Shown here: positions 43,590-51,490 of the stretch, in pieces | Position numbering within the stretch: the first letter of the stretch is position 1 | How the letters are laid out: each line of letters begins with the position of its first letter | From: Bradyrhizobium erythrophlei | GTDB lineage: Bacteria > Pseudomonadota > Alphaproteobacteria > Rhizobiales > Xanthobacteraceae | Reading direction: 5' to 3' | Assembly (NCBI RefSeq): GCF_900142985.1 | Contig: NZ_LT670849.1 | Coordinates: 6,030,501 to 6,094,500 of the forward strand | DNA: 64,000 nucleotides | Program-made: the position numbers and the translations under genes | The notes under the pieces: generated by a model | The model's database searches: none | Seen by the model: only the letters and a program-made list of their open reading frames with translations | What the model was told of the DNA's origin: nothing

Positions 43590-45014
43590 ATGCTAATGAA
43601 GAATTCGACATCCCCTTCTACGGTAAATGCCATCGCCGGCTTTGCTGACCGAGCTGTTTCGGCATCCCTGAAGCCCGACGCGCGCAAGCTCTACAAGCGA
43701 AACATTCTGGATAGCTTGGGATGCGCGATCTCTGCACTTCCCGGAGCGCCGTTTGTGGCACTACGCGACCAGTTTGCGGAGTATCGGTCCGGCGGATCGT
43801 GCACGCTGATCGGCGGCGGTAAGACGGCTCCGGATCAGGCGGCGTTGTTCAACTCCGGGCTGGTCAGATATGTCGACCTGCTTGATAGCTACATGTCGCC
43901 CGGCGGGTTATGTCATCCCAGTGACAATTTCGGTGCCATCCTGGCTGCTGCGGAACACGCGAATGCGTCTGGCGAGAACTTCATGCTTGCCCTCGCGGTG
44001 GCCTATGAGATCCAGTGCCGGTTCACCGCCGTGGTGCCGGTCATGGCAAAGGGTTTCAACCATGCCATTCAGCTTGCGATCTCCGCGGCCGCGGGCGCAG
44101 GGAAACTGTTCGGTCTGACCGGCGAGCAGATAGCGCATGCTATCTCGATCGCGACTGTTGACAACATTTCCCTCACCTGCGTCCACGTTGAACCAGTATC
44201 GCAGTGGAAGGGGTTTTCTCCCGGAATGACGGGCATGCGTGCGGTTTATTCCGCGTCGCTCGCCAAGCGTGGTTTCACCGGTCCGTCCGGACTTTTTGAG
44301 GGGCCAAGCGGTTTGCTGCGGATGTTTGACCAAAAGATCGATGTTGACTGGTCAGACGACTCTCTTGAGATAATCAAGAGTACGATCATGAAGAAGTTCT
44401 GTTCGCTCATTCACGGTCAACCGGTTCTGGAAGTCGTGCTCAAGCTGAAGCGCGAAAATGGCTTGACGGCAGATGACGTTGAGAGCGTCCGCTGCGACAT
44501 CTTCCAATCGGGTTTCGATATCGCGGGTGGAGGTGCGTTCGGTCCAAAAGATAGGCCGCAGACGAAGGAACAAGCGGATTACAATCTGAAGTACCTGATT
44601 GCAGCAGCGCTTCTGGACGACGAGGTTGGACCGGCCCAACTTGAGCAGGCGCGTGTCCAGGCTGCCGACGCCCAGGCCCTGCTGAACAGGGTAGAGATTC
44701 GTCCGGACGACGCCTTCACCGCAAGATATCCGCACGAACTGAGCACGCGTATCACCATCAAGACCAAAGGCGGTCGCTCTTACGATCGTGAACAGGTGGG
44801 ATATGAAGGCGGTCTCGGTAATCCATTGTCATGGGAGCGTGCAGTCGAGAAGTTCAATTGGCTCAGCGAGCCCTTCGCAGACGCTGAGCTCCGCCAAAAC
44901 ATCGTCGACGCAGTGGTGAAGATCGACGAACGGCCTATCGCCGATTTGATGGGTCTCCTTGGGAGAGTTAATTCCAAGGCTGTCTATCAGGCATCCCATG
45001 CGGGGATTCAATGA
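43590..45014 (+). CDS. MmgE/PrpD family protein (dehydratase/decarboxylase fold)
   Basis: 474 residues from ATG 43590 (MLMKNSTSPS); GGGGAAAC lies upstream and the same start is copied in the fragments at 4086 and 14033. The family includes 2-methylcitrate dehydratase and cis-aconitate decarboxylase. Landmarks: RNILDSLGCAISALPGAP, YVDLLDSYMSPGGLCHPSDN and AISIATVDNIS. First gene of an operon with the two CaaD-like subunits (28 bp to the next start). Its role could be in feeding or removing a 3- to 6-carbon unsaturated acid; the exact reaction is unknown. Confidence 0.88.
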   Translation: MLMKNSTSPSTVNAIAGFADRAVSASLKPDARKLYKRNILDSLGCAISALPGAPFVALRDQFAEYRSGGSCTLIGGGKTAPDQAALFNSGLVRYVDLLDSYMSPGGLCHPSDNFGAILAAAEHANASGENFMLALAVAYEIQCRFTAVVPVMAKGFNHAIQLAISAAAGAGKLFGLTGEQIAHAISIATVDNISLTCVHVEPVSQWKGFSPGMTGMRAVYSASLAKRGFTGPSGLFEGPSGLLRMFDQKIDVDWSDDSLEIIKSTIMKKFCSLIHGQPVLEVVLKLKRENGLTADDVESVRCDIFQSGFDIAGGGAFGPKDRPQTKEQADYNLKYLIAAALLDDEVGPAQLEQARVQAADAQALLNRVEIRPDDAFTARYPHELSTRITIKTKGGRSYDREQVGYEGGLGNPLSWERAVEKFNWLSEPFADAELRQNIVDAVVKIDERPIADLMGLLGRVNSKAVYQASHAGIQ

Positions 45015-45042
45015 TCGCTCATGTCAACTCTGGAGGATTCCG

Positions 45043-45273
45043 ATGTCAATGATTTCTTGCGACATGCGGTACGGCCGCTCGGACGAGCAGAAGCGCGCTC
45101 TTTCAGCAGGCTTGATGCGCGTCATCGGTGAAGCAACTGGCGAACCGCCCGACAATATCTTTTTTGTCATCAGGGAAGGGCGCGGCATCAACTTCGTGGA
45201 GCACGGGCAACATTTACCCGAATTCGTCGAAGGCAACGCCAACGACAAAGAGCTGATCGCTCGTTTGAAATGA
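45043..45273 (+). CDS. caaD1: trans-3-chloroacrylic acid dehalogenase alpha subunit homologue
   Basis: 76 residues; TGGAGG precedes ATG 45043. From memory, the CaaD alpha subunit of P. pavonaceae 170 begins PMISCDMRYGRTDEQKRALS and includes INFVEHGEHLPDYV; here the matching segments are SMISCDMRYGRSDEQKRALS and INFVEHGQHLPEFV. With Ser as residue 1, Arg8, Arg11, Phe39 and Glu52, the residues that bind substrate and activate water, are all kept. Residue 1 is Ser instead of Pro; in CaaD the essential Pro1 is that of the beta subunit. It would pair with the product of 45290 as a heterohexamer converting trans-3-chloroacrylate to malonate semialdehyde and HCl. Hydration of related acetylenic acids is also possible. 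Confidence 0.87.
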   Translation: MSMISCDMRYGRSDEQKRALSAGLMRVIGEATGEPPDNIFFVIREGRGINFVEHGQHLPEFVEGNANDKELIARLK

Positions 45274-45289
45274 GAAAGCGGAGGTATCT

Positions 45290-45508
45290 ATGCCCTATAT
45301 TGAGTGTCATATTGCCGCCGGCCTCACGAAGGCTCGCAAGACGCAATTGATCCGCGATATCGTTCAAGTCACGCACGAGTCCATCGGGTCCGATCCGAAG
45401 ATCATCAATGTTCTTCTGTTTGAGCATCCGGCCGACAACATGAGCATTTCCGGTCGAATTCACGGTGAAGAGGCTCCGAGTCAGGCTGTTAAAAAAGCAC
45501 GAGCTTGA
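45290..45508 (+). CDS. caaD2: trans-3-chloroacrylic acid dehalogenase beta subunit homologue
   Basis: 72 residues; CGGAGG precedes ATG 45290, 16 bp after caaD1. It starts Met-Pro, giving the catalytic beta Pro1, and reads PYIECHIAAGLTKARKTQLI, GSDPKIINVLLFEH and NMSISGRIHGE, nearly the same as the CaaD beta subunit (PFIECHIATGL, GSDPKIINVLLVEH, NMSISGRIHGE as recalled). Tandem order alpha-beta, sizes and spacing equal the known caaD1-caaD2 pair. The product malonate semialdehyde is the substrate of MSAD (5213) and possibly of MmsA (51647). Confidence 0.88.
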   Translation: MPYIECHIAAGLTKARKTQLIRDIVQVTHESIGSDPKIINVLLFEHPADNMSISGRIHGEEAPSQAVKKARA

Positions 45509-45672
45509 GCCCTGTGCAGTTGTGGGTGCTCAGGATCGGCCAGACCGCCCGAATGCGATCCGCTGCACATGATGTCGGGTTATCGAGCGATGCACGGTGC
45601 GAGCGGCGTCGCTCGATTTGGCTACGACATGCTCATCCGCCCGCATTCGTTGAAGAGTGTTGAAAGATCAAG

Positions 45673-46782
45673 ATGAGCAATGGTCTAAGCGCACCAGGGC
45701 AGCGAATTCGCTCCTTGACGACTCGTGGCATAATGGTCCCGCTGAAGTTTACGCTGGGAACGAGTGCGGCGGTCATTAAGGCTGTACCGCTGCTGCTTGT
45801 TGATTTGCTCAACGAAGACGGTGTAACCGGCAGGGCCTATGCGTTTTGCTACAGGCCTTCAGGTGCGGTTGCCATATCATCGCATCTATCGGAAGCGATC
45901 GATCTGTTGAAGGGCAAGCGTGTCACGCCCTTTGACGCGACACAGATGGTTTCACGTCAGTTTTCTCTGCTTGGGGTGACTGGCACCGTCCGGATGGCGC
46001 TCTCCCTGATGGATATGGCGATGTGGGACGCGACGGCACAGACGCAAGGCGTTCCGCTTTCCTCGTTACTCGGATCCCGCCCGAAGCCGCTTTTGGCTTA
46101 TGACAGCCGCGGCCTTGGGCTGATGGATCCGAACCGCCTTGCGGAAGAAACCAAAGCTCTGCTGGAGGGCGGACTTAGGGCCGTTAAGCTCCGATTGGGA
46201 TATCCGTCTCTTTCCGAGGACCTAGCTGCTTTGAACGCTGTTCTTATGAGCATTCCCAGCGACGATATTGAGATCATGGTGGATTACAATCAGGCGCTGA
46301 CAAGCGCGGAGGCGATTCGTCGTGGAAGAGAACTGGAGAAGGCGGGAATCTATTGGCTCGAAGAGCCGATTGGTCACGAGGATTATGAGGCGAGCGCCGC
46401 GGTGGCCCGCGAATTGAAAATTCCGCTGCAGATCGGCGAGAACTTCAATGGTCCGGAAGGCTTGCTCCGCGCTATTTGCGTGCAGGCGAGCGATTACGTG
46501 ATGCCCGATGTGGCCAGGATAGGTGGCGTAAGCGGTTGGCTGCAGGCCGCCGGCGTAGCCGCTGCCCACGGCATCGAAATGTCATCGCATCTGATGCCTG
46601 AAATCAGCGCCCACCTGCTTTGCGCGACGCCCACCGCCCATTGGCTTGAGTACGTTGATTGGGCAGATGCGGTTATCGAGGAGCCGCTGAAAATTCGTGA
46701 CGGAATGGTTCTTACGTCAGAAAGGGTTGGCAGCGGGATATCATGGGACGAAGCCAAGCTAAAGCGGCTTGCCACGATCTGA
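45673..46782 (+). CDS. Mandelate racemase-like enolase-superfamily enzyme with Lys-to-Arg change
   Basis: 369 residues. Overall very like mandelate racemase: metal ligands Asp204 (IMVDYNQ), Glu230 (WLEEP) and Glu256 (QIGEN), the Asp279-His306 dyad (VMPDVARIGG; SSHLMPEISAHLL) and Glu326 (TAHWLEYVD). The other base, Lys166 of mandelate racemase in KTK, is Arg174 here (VKLRLGYP, with Lys172 kept). This should weaken racemisation and suggests dehydration or another abstraction on one face only. It lies 164 bp after caaD2 on the same strand and may be in the operon. Substrate probably a 2-hydroxyacid. Confidence 0.87.
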   Translation: MSNGLSAPGQRIRSLTTRGIMVPLKFTLGTSAAVIKAVPLLLVDLLNEDGVTGRAYAFCYRPSGAVAISSHLSEAIDLLKGKRVTPFDATQMVSRQFSLLGVTGTVRMALSLMDMAMWDATAQTQGVPLSSLLGSRPKPLLAYDSRGLGLMDPNRLAEETKALLEGGLRAVKLRLGYPSLSEDLAALNAVLMSIPSDDIEIMVDYNQALTSAEAIRRGRELEKAGIYWLEEPIGHEDYEASAAVARELKIPLQIGENFNGPEGLLRAICVQASDYVMPDVARIGGVSGWLQAAGVAAAHGIEMSSHLMPEISAHLLCATPTAHWLEYVDWADAVIEEPLKIRDGMVLTSERVGSGISWDEAKLKRLATI

Positions 46783-46809
46783 GTTCGCCCAAAGAGGATC
46801 ACTACGCCA

Positions 46810-46977
46810 TCGCTTCCGAAATGCGTGAGTTCCTTGGAGCTGTATCCAGTCGGGTGCGTGGTAGAAAGTAAGGATATGGTCGACGCGATCCTATTTCTGG
46901 GAAACACCACCTTTGAAGAAGGCGAATTCTGTGCGTCGACCAATGGCCAACCGGTCATCGTCAGAATGGAGCGATGA
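46810..46977 (+). pseudogene. C-terminal remnant of a short-chain dehydrogenase gene
   Basis: The frame ending at TGA 46975-46977 reads SKDMVDAILFLGNTTFEEGE, matching IQDIVDAIMFLENAPFVTGE of the SDR at 59837. No N-terminal half is present. It begins about 30 bp after the stop of the racemase-like gene. Confidence 0.65.
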
Positions 46978-47040
46978 CCTGGGCCACTACTCTTTCAGTC
47001 AACCAACGATCAGGGGCAAAGCCAGCAGGAGACGTACAAC

Positions 47041-47165
47041 GCGCCGGTCGTCAACATTGAGATCACGCGGGAGGGGGACACTTCCGCGGTATACGCACGT
47101 GACGCGAACTCGACGTCGAGAATTGGGACGGCGAGGTCTTCCCGTCGAAGGAGTACCGAAAGCGA
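47041..47165 (+). pseudogene. 4-OT tautomerase gene with its centre deleted
   Basis: The start VVNIEITREGDT and, in a frame shifted by one, ELDVENWDGEVFPSKEYRKR match MPIVTIEITREG and EEVDLDNWGWGGLPVAEYRKR of the tautomerase at 12645. About 35 codons between the two parts are gone, and the start codon is not visible. Confidence 0.75.
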
Positions 47166-47298
47166 ATGGCTGCCTCGGCCCATGTCACCGATACCAAAAT
47201 CGTGGGCGTCGCGAAAGAGTCAGCACGGGGCCTATACCGCTTCCCATGACGGCTATCGTTCTCGCCGGCTCAAGTTTGGCATTCCTGAAAGGCAGCCC

Positions 47299-48390
47299 AT
47301 GGCGCATTGGCCTGATGACCGTATCCAGAGGCTTTTCAACATCAAGCTCCCGATCATTCAGGCGCCGATGGCCGGATCCAGCACGACGGAGATGGCTATC
47401 GCGGTTGCTCTTGCAGGTGGACTCGGATCCTTACCGTCTGCGCAGATGACGCCGGCTCAGCTTACGGAAGCGTTGCTCAAATTCAGGACGGCTACTACCG
47501 CTTCCGTCAACGTGAACTTCTTCTGCCATGCTCCGGCAGTAAATGATCCGCTTGTCGATCGACAATGGCGCAAGCAATTGGAACCCTACTACGTCGAGTT
47601 CGGTATCGATCGCGAGGTACAGCTGGCTTCCGCAAATCGTGCCCCATTCGATGACGCATATTACGCGGTCGTCGAGGCCCTCCGGCCCGAGGTGGTCAGC
47701 TTCCATTTCGGGCTACCCAGCTACCTGTTGCTTGATCGGGTGAAGAGCACCGGCGCGAAGATCATCTCATCCGCAACGACGGTGAGAGAGGCCGTCTGGC
47801 TGGAGGAGCATGGATGCGATGCCGTGATCGCGATGGGGAGTGAAGCAGGTGGTCACCGCGGAAACTTCCTTACCCATGACATGGCCGCGCAAGTTGGAAC
47901 GATGTCGCTGTTGCCCCAGGTGGTCGATGCCGTCAAAGTGCCTGTCATTGCGGCTGGAGGAATTGCGGATGGCCGCGGGATAGTCGCAGCATTCTCCCTT
48001 GGTGCAGCTGCCGTTCAAATCGGAACGGCTTACCTTTTCTCGCCGGAAGCGAAGGTCTCGAAGATCCACCGGGAAGCGCTGGAAAATATCTGGGACGACG
48101 GGACCGCCGTGACCAACGTTTTCACGGGCCGGCCTGCGCGCGGAGTCCTGAACCGACTCATTCGCGAGATCGGTCCGCTGTCGCCTTTGGCGCCTGCCTT
48201 TCCGTTCGCGGCAGGAGGTCTCGCTCCTTTGCGCGCGAAGGCAGAAGCCGCGGGCTCGGGAGATTTTACGAACCTCTGGTCAGGACAGTCGGCCCGACTG
48301 TCGCCCCGCTTGCCGTCGGGCCAACTTACCGAGAACCTTGCGGCAGATGCCCTCTCGCATTTTAGCCGGCTCGCCGCGAGCACGCAGTGA
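47299..48390 (+). CDS. Nitronate monooxygenase family flavoprotein, second type
   Basis: 363 residues from ATG 47299 (MAHWPDDRIQRLF); upstream frame is tautomerase debris. FMN-binding TIM barrel: KLPIIQAPMAGSSTTEMAIA, AMGSEAGGHRGNF with the catalytic His, and AAGGIADGRGIVAAFSLGA. The sequence between NVNFFCHAP and VSFHFGLPS is typical of the true nitronate monooxygenase group (class I), different from the 5741 protein. It oxidises alkyl nitronates such as 3-nitropropionate, a 3-carbon acid whose oxidation also gives malonate semialdehyde, which fits the MSAD/CaaD genes. Confidence 0.88.
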   Translation: MAHWPDDRIQRLFNIKLPIIQAPMAGSSTTEMAIAVALAGGLGSLPSAQMTPAQLTEALLKFRTATTASVNVNFFCHAPAVNDPLVDRQWRKQLEPYYVEFGIDREVQLASANRAPFDDAYYAVVEALRPEVVSFHFGLPSYLLLDRVKSTGAKIISSATTVREAVWLEEHGCDAVIAMGSEAGGHRGNFLTHDMAAQVGTMSLLPQVVDAVKVPVIAAGGIADGRGIVAAFSLGAAAVQIGTAYLFSPEAKVSKIHREALENIWDDGTAVTNVFTGRPARGVLNRLIREIGPLSPLAPAFPFAAGGLAPLRAKAEAAGSGDFTNLWSGQSARLSPRLPSGQLTENLAADALSHFSRLAASTQ

Positions 48391-48706
48391 CCACGAATAT
48401 GGATTCTTTACGAGACCGACGATGATCGCCAGGGCCCATGGCGGCAACGCCGAGAGCGCTCCTTCCAGGAGAAGAGGTCCAACGAGACGCATCGGAGTAC
48501 TAGGCATGATTACCGTCTGAGTTTGCCAGCAGAGCCTAGGTAGCGAGATTCCAGCGATCGTTTTGGCCGATACCCGCTCTCTGAAAGATTCGTCAGCTAC
48601 AACAAAACGTGGTTTGGCCACCAAGCGATATAAGTGCCAATTTGCTTCACGTTCCGCTTGTTCATTCGATGGCGGCGTAATGTAATGATCAGATCGGGGA
48701 AACGTT
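48391..48706. other. Intergenic stretch, nothing certain
   Basis: About 316 bp. A minus-strand frame here contains a hydrophobic stretch (GALSALPPWALAIIVGLV) that could be gene debris of a membrane protein; no intact gene. Confidence 0.35.
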
Positions 48707-49213
48707 ATGGATAGAAGGAATCTTTTGAAGACGGTTACGTTGGCGGGATCGGCTCTTGCAGTGCCGGCCCTTGTCGCGCCGGCGTCGGCGGATGACAAGA
48801 ACGCAACCGCACCGTGGATCCAAAAGTTCGCGGCGACCTTGAGCGCGCACGACCTCACGGCATTCGCGGCGCTGTTCTCGGAGAATTACGTCAACCATCA
48901 GGTGAGCGCGGCCTCGCCGCCGCCGCCACAGGGCAAGTCGCCGAAGCAGGGGACAGTGGCAGTTTTTACTGCACGGCTGGCTGGAATACCGGACCTCAAG
49001 GTGGAGATCGAGGCCACGGTCGCGTCAGGCAATATTGCGGCTGCAAGCTTCGTCTACAGCGGTACCCATAACGGCCCGCTCGCGGGAGTTGCGCCTACCG
49101 GTCGCGCGCTCCGATTCACTTCCTGCGATATTTTCAGGGTTCAAGACGGCTTGATTGTCGAGCATTGGGGCATGGGCGATCTCGCCGGGGTGGCGGCGCA
49201 GTTGAAGGCCTGA
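48707..49213 (+). CDS. Exported ester-cyclase/SnoaL-like protein
   Basis: 168 residues. An N-terminal leader (DRRNLLKTVTLAGSALAVPALVAPASA) has an RR pair and ends with an Ala-x-Ala cleavage site, so export is likely. The mature part is SnoaL-like: FAATLSAHDLTAFAALFSENYVNHQ, GIPDLKVEIEATVASG and FRVQDGLIVEHWGMGD, the last being typical for the ester cyclase group. Substrate unknown. No operon partner. Confidence 0.85.
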   Translation: MDRRNLLKTVTLAGSALAVPALVAPASADDKNATAPWIQKFAATLSAHDLTAFAALFSENYVNHQVSAASPPPPQGKSPKQGTVAVFTARLAGIPDLKVEIEATVASGNIAAASFVYSGTHNGPLAGVAPTGRALRFTSCDIFRVQDGLIVEHWGMGDLAGVAAQLKA

Positions 49214-49496
49214 CGGCGGGCTGTTCAAGCCTTCGCCTCTGCGTGACAACAGTAAAATCTCCTCGGGAGACTCCCGGCTAAAGCGGGCTACGTCAACCGA
49301 GGGGATTGTCGTGGTGCTATATCCAGCATCGCTGGATTCCAGAAACCCAGCATTAAGCGCCGCCGGGACACTAGATCTCGAGTCCGACGGCGTAAACGTT
49401 TTTTGGCTTCGGTTGGACTAGGTGGTGTCGTCAGCCGTTGCCACACCCAAAACCTATCCCGAGTTCTTCCAGCTCCAAGGGTTAGGCTTCGACAGG

Positions 49497-49690
49497 CTAT
49501 AGCTCTCCCGTGAGGAATCGAGCGGCGCCAGAGCTCAAACGACCAATCCTCGTCCGTGTTCGCTACGAGCGTGATGACAAGGCCGCCCCTGGTGCGATCC
49601 GGCATACGGCCTCCAGCTTCTCCACCAGCATTTCACAAAGCGTCGGCTTCATGGAGCGACTGCGCGACCTCAAACCGGAACTTGACGAGT
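49497..49690 (-). pseudogene. MSAD-like gene, 3' remnant with frameshifts
   Basis: Read on the minus strand: MKPTLCEMLVEKLEAVCRIA, then after a frameshift VITLVANTDEDWSFEL, then after another shift LTGEL and stop (TAG at 49499-49497). It matches the C-terminal half of MSAD at 5213. The 3' flank (about 49360-49496) is shared with the second remnant at 51.0-51.1 kb, so these two are copies of each other. Confidence 0.88.
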
Positions 49691-49837
49691 TCGCGGTGGA
49701 CGGGGGCGCACCCCAAGGGCGAAGAGGAAGTTTAAGTAGGATTTGGTTTGAGGGCTCTCACACTATTCTCAATAGGTCGATACGTACTCAAGTTCCAAGC
49801 CTACCAAGGAGCCGACAAAATGATCTGGCGACTAGCG

Positions 49838-50584
49838 CTAGCGTGGCTTCACAAATCGTAGCGCGTATTGGTCAGTCTGGCTCCTTATCTTCTTGTCGAA
49901 GACAGGCAAAGTATGGTCGTCGCTCGGCCGCCGCAGGAAGGTGCCTTCGGCAGCAAGCTCAAACCCGGCCGCTGTTACCTCGCGGATCACCTGTGTTTTC
50001 TCAATGCGATGCAGTCGAGCAATCCCAGCGAGATCAGTTTCAGCGGGTGCTTCGTGGTCGAGTATGAAGTATGTGCCGCCCGGCTTTAGGCTTGCGAAAA
50101 CCGCACGATTAAAGGCGGCGGTGTCGACCTGGCCGTATTGAGCGATTTTGAGGTCATGATAGTTCTGGGTTATCCAGACTATGTCGAGAGGCTCGGGAAA
50201 CAGGACCGTCCCGAAGGGTAGTGCCTCCAAACTGACGTTGGTCAGGCGCCCCTCGGCAAGCGCACCCTCGAGCGCGCCTGTCCACGCTACATTCTCGATC
50301 GCGTAGACGTGGCCACTCGCGCCGATCACCGCACTCAACATTCGGGTAAAATAGCCGCCGCCAGGAAAGAACTCTCCGACGATCATGCCCGGCTTCACAC
50401 CGGCAAAGGCTATTGTTTCTGCCGGCTTGCGACTCAAATCGATTTTCACATCGGCGGGCGGTCGCGCCGTGTCAGCGAGGGCCGCCGCCACATAACCGGG
50501 GACTGAACTATCAGCTGCGAGGATACCTCCGACCGTGGCCCACCCAGCGGCTGCAAGAGCGCCCAACAACATCAGCCGGAACAT
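49838..50584 (-). CDS. Exported SAM-dependent methyltransferase-like protein
   Basis: 248 residues from ATG 50584 (MFRLML); 50596 is an alternative. A leader (LMLLGALAAAGWATVGGILA) suggests export or membrane anchoring. The Rossmann core has GVKPGMIVGEFFPGGGYFTRML (SAM site), HVYAIENVAW, and a later DIVWITQNYHDL. This group of secreted methyltransferase-like proteins is common in proteobacteria; whether it binds SAM outside the cytoplasm is doubtful and the role is unknown. The TACTAGTTGGTAC operator lies 140 bp upstream, which links it to the TetR at 25157. Confidence 0.85.
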   Translation of the reverse strand: MFRLMLLGALAAAGWATVGGILAADSSVPGYVAAALADTARPPADVKIDLSRKPAETIAFAGVKPGMIVGEFFPGGGYFTRMLSAVIGASGHVYAIENVAWTGALEGALAEGRLTNVSLEALPFGTVLFPEPLDIVWITQNYHDLKIAQYGQVDTAAFNRAVFASLKPGGTYFILDHEAPAETDLAGIARLHRIEKTQVIREVTAAGFELAAEGTFLRRPSDDHTLPVFDKKIRSQTDQYALRFVKPR

Positions 50585-51104
50585 AACAACCCCCATTTTT
50601 TACCAACTTGATCCTAACGGGCCAACTCCGTCGGCAATCATTTCGTCGAGTGGCGCCCGAAGGCGCTGCGCGCTTTGCCCGCGCGCTCCGCCCAGTGAAG
50701 GGATTACTCGAGCTAGCTAACACTGTACATACTAGTTGGTACATTACAAGCTGGAACCTCCTGTAGCGCGGGTTATCTCCCATCGCTACCCAGCAGCGCC
50801 AACCTGGCGGCCGCCTTTCAACACCCACCTCCTGTTCGCTCGGTTGAAGTAAGTGCGCCCGCCGTTTTTGAAATCCGACGTCCTGGATTTAAAACTCTGC
50901 TCCGAATCAGCTGACATATCGTGATGAATCACGGCCCTTACTATTTGGGTATCGCCCAATTGACGACGCGCCCTAGATTTCGGGGCCCGACCGCGTAATT
51001 TTTTGGCGATCGGTTAGACTAGTGCCCTAGGGGCGTCGTCGGCCGCTGCTATACCCAGGATCTATCCCGAGTCCCGCCAGGTCCGAGCGTTCGGCTTCCA
51101 CGGG
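50585..51104. other. Intergenic stretch with an operator-like site
   Basis: About 520 bp between the methyltransferase start and the MSAD remnant stop. It holds the TetR-type site at 50724-50743, and from about 50960 the sequence shared with 49360-49496. No coding frame. Confidence 0.5.
50724..50743. promoter_or_regulatory. TetR-type operator upstream of the methyltransferase
   Basis: TGTACATACTAGTTGGTACA: TGTAC-N10-GTACA arms around the same TACTAGTTGGTAC core as at 23303-23320; the similarity extends to CAAGC-N-GGAA just after it. On the minus strand TTGTAA and TACAGT flank it at 16-bp spacing, a possible promoter for the gene at 50584. Confidence 0.6.
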
Positions 51105-51490
51105 CTAGAGCTCTCCCGTGAGGAATTGAGCGCGTCCGAGTCCAAACGACCAATCCTCGTCCGTGTTCGTTACGAACGTGACGACAACGTCGCTTGGTGC
51201 AATCCCGCATACGTCCTCCAACTTCTGCACCAGCATTTTATAAAACGCCTGCTTCATGGAGTGACTGTGAGGGCGGGTCGTTACTTGAAGGACCAGCATG
51301 TTCGGGGTCCGCCTGATCCCTAACCGGTATCCTCGATGACTTCTGGATGGCACATGCTCCCTGACGATTTGATAACGGTCGCGCTCGGGCACGCCTAATG
51401 ATTTGACCAGAACCTCTTGGGTGACGTCCAGTATCATATTGATTTGATTTCCGAACGCCCTTGAACCAAATCGAAGCACAAAAGCGGCAT
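51105..51490 (-). pseudogene. MSAD-like gene, full length but frameshifted
   Basis: From the minus-strand ATG at 51490 the frame reads MPLLCFDLVQGRSEIKSI and stops; a one-base deletion then puts ILDVTQEVLVKSLGVPERD in another frame that runs to LTGEL and the TAG at 51105. A second, self-compensating pair of deletions near 51330 turns VIEDTGLGF-like sequence into SHRGYRLGI. Pro1, Asp37 and Arg73 codons survive, but Arg75 is His. Confidence 0.9.

Noticed and set aside
45043..45508. Calling the two small genes ordinary 4-oxalocrotonate tautomerases
   Set aside because: Residues and tandem arrangement match CaaD subunits much more closely than 4-OT.
49510..50067. Plus-strand frame of 185 codons between 49.5 and 50.1 kb
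   Set aside because: Antisense to the MSAD remnant and the end of the methyltransferase gene; no family features.
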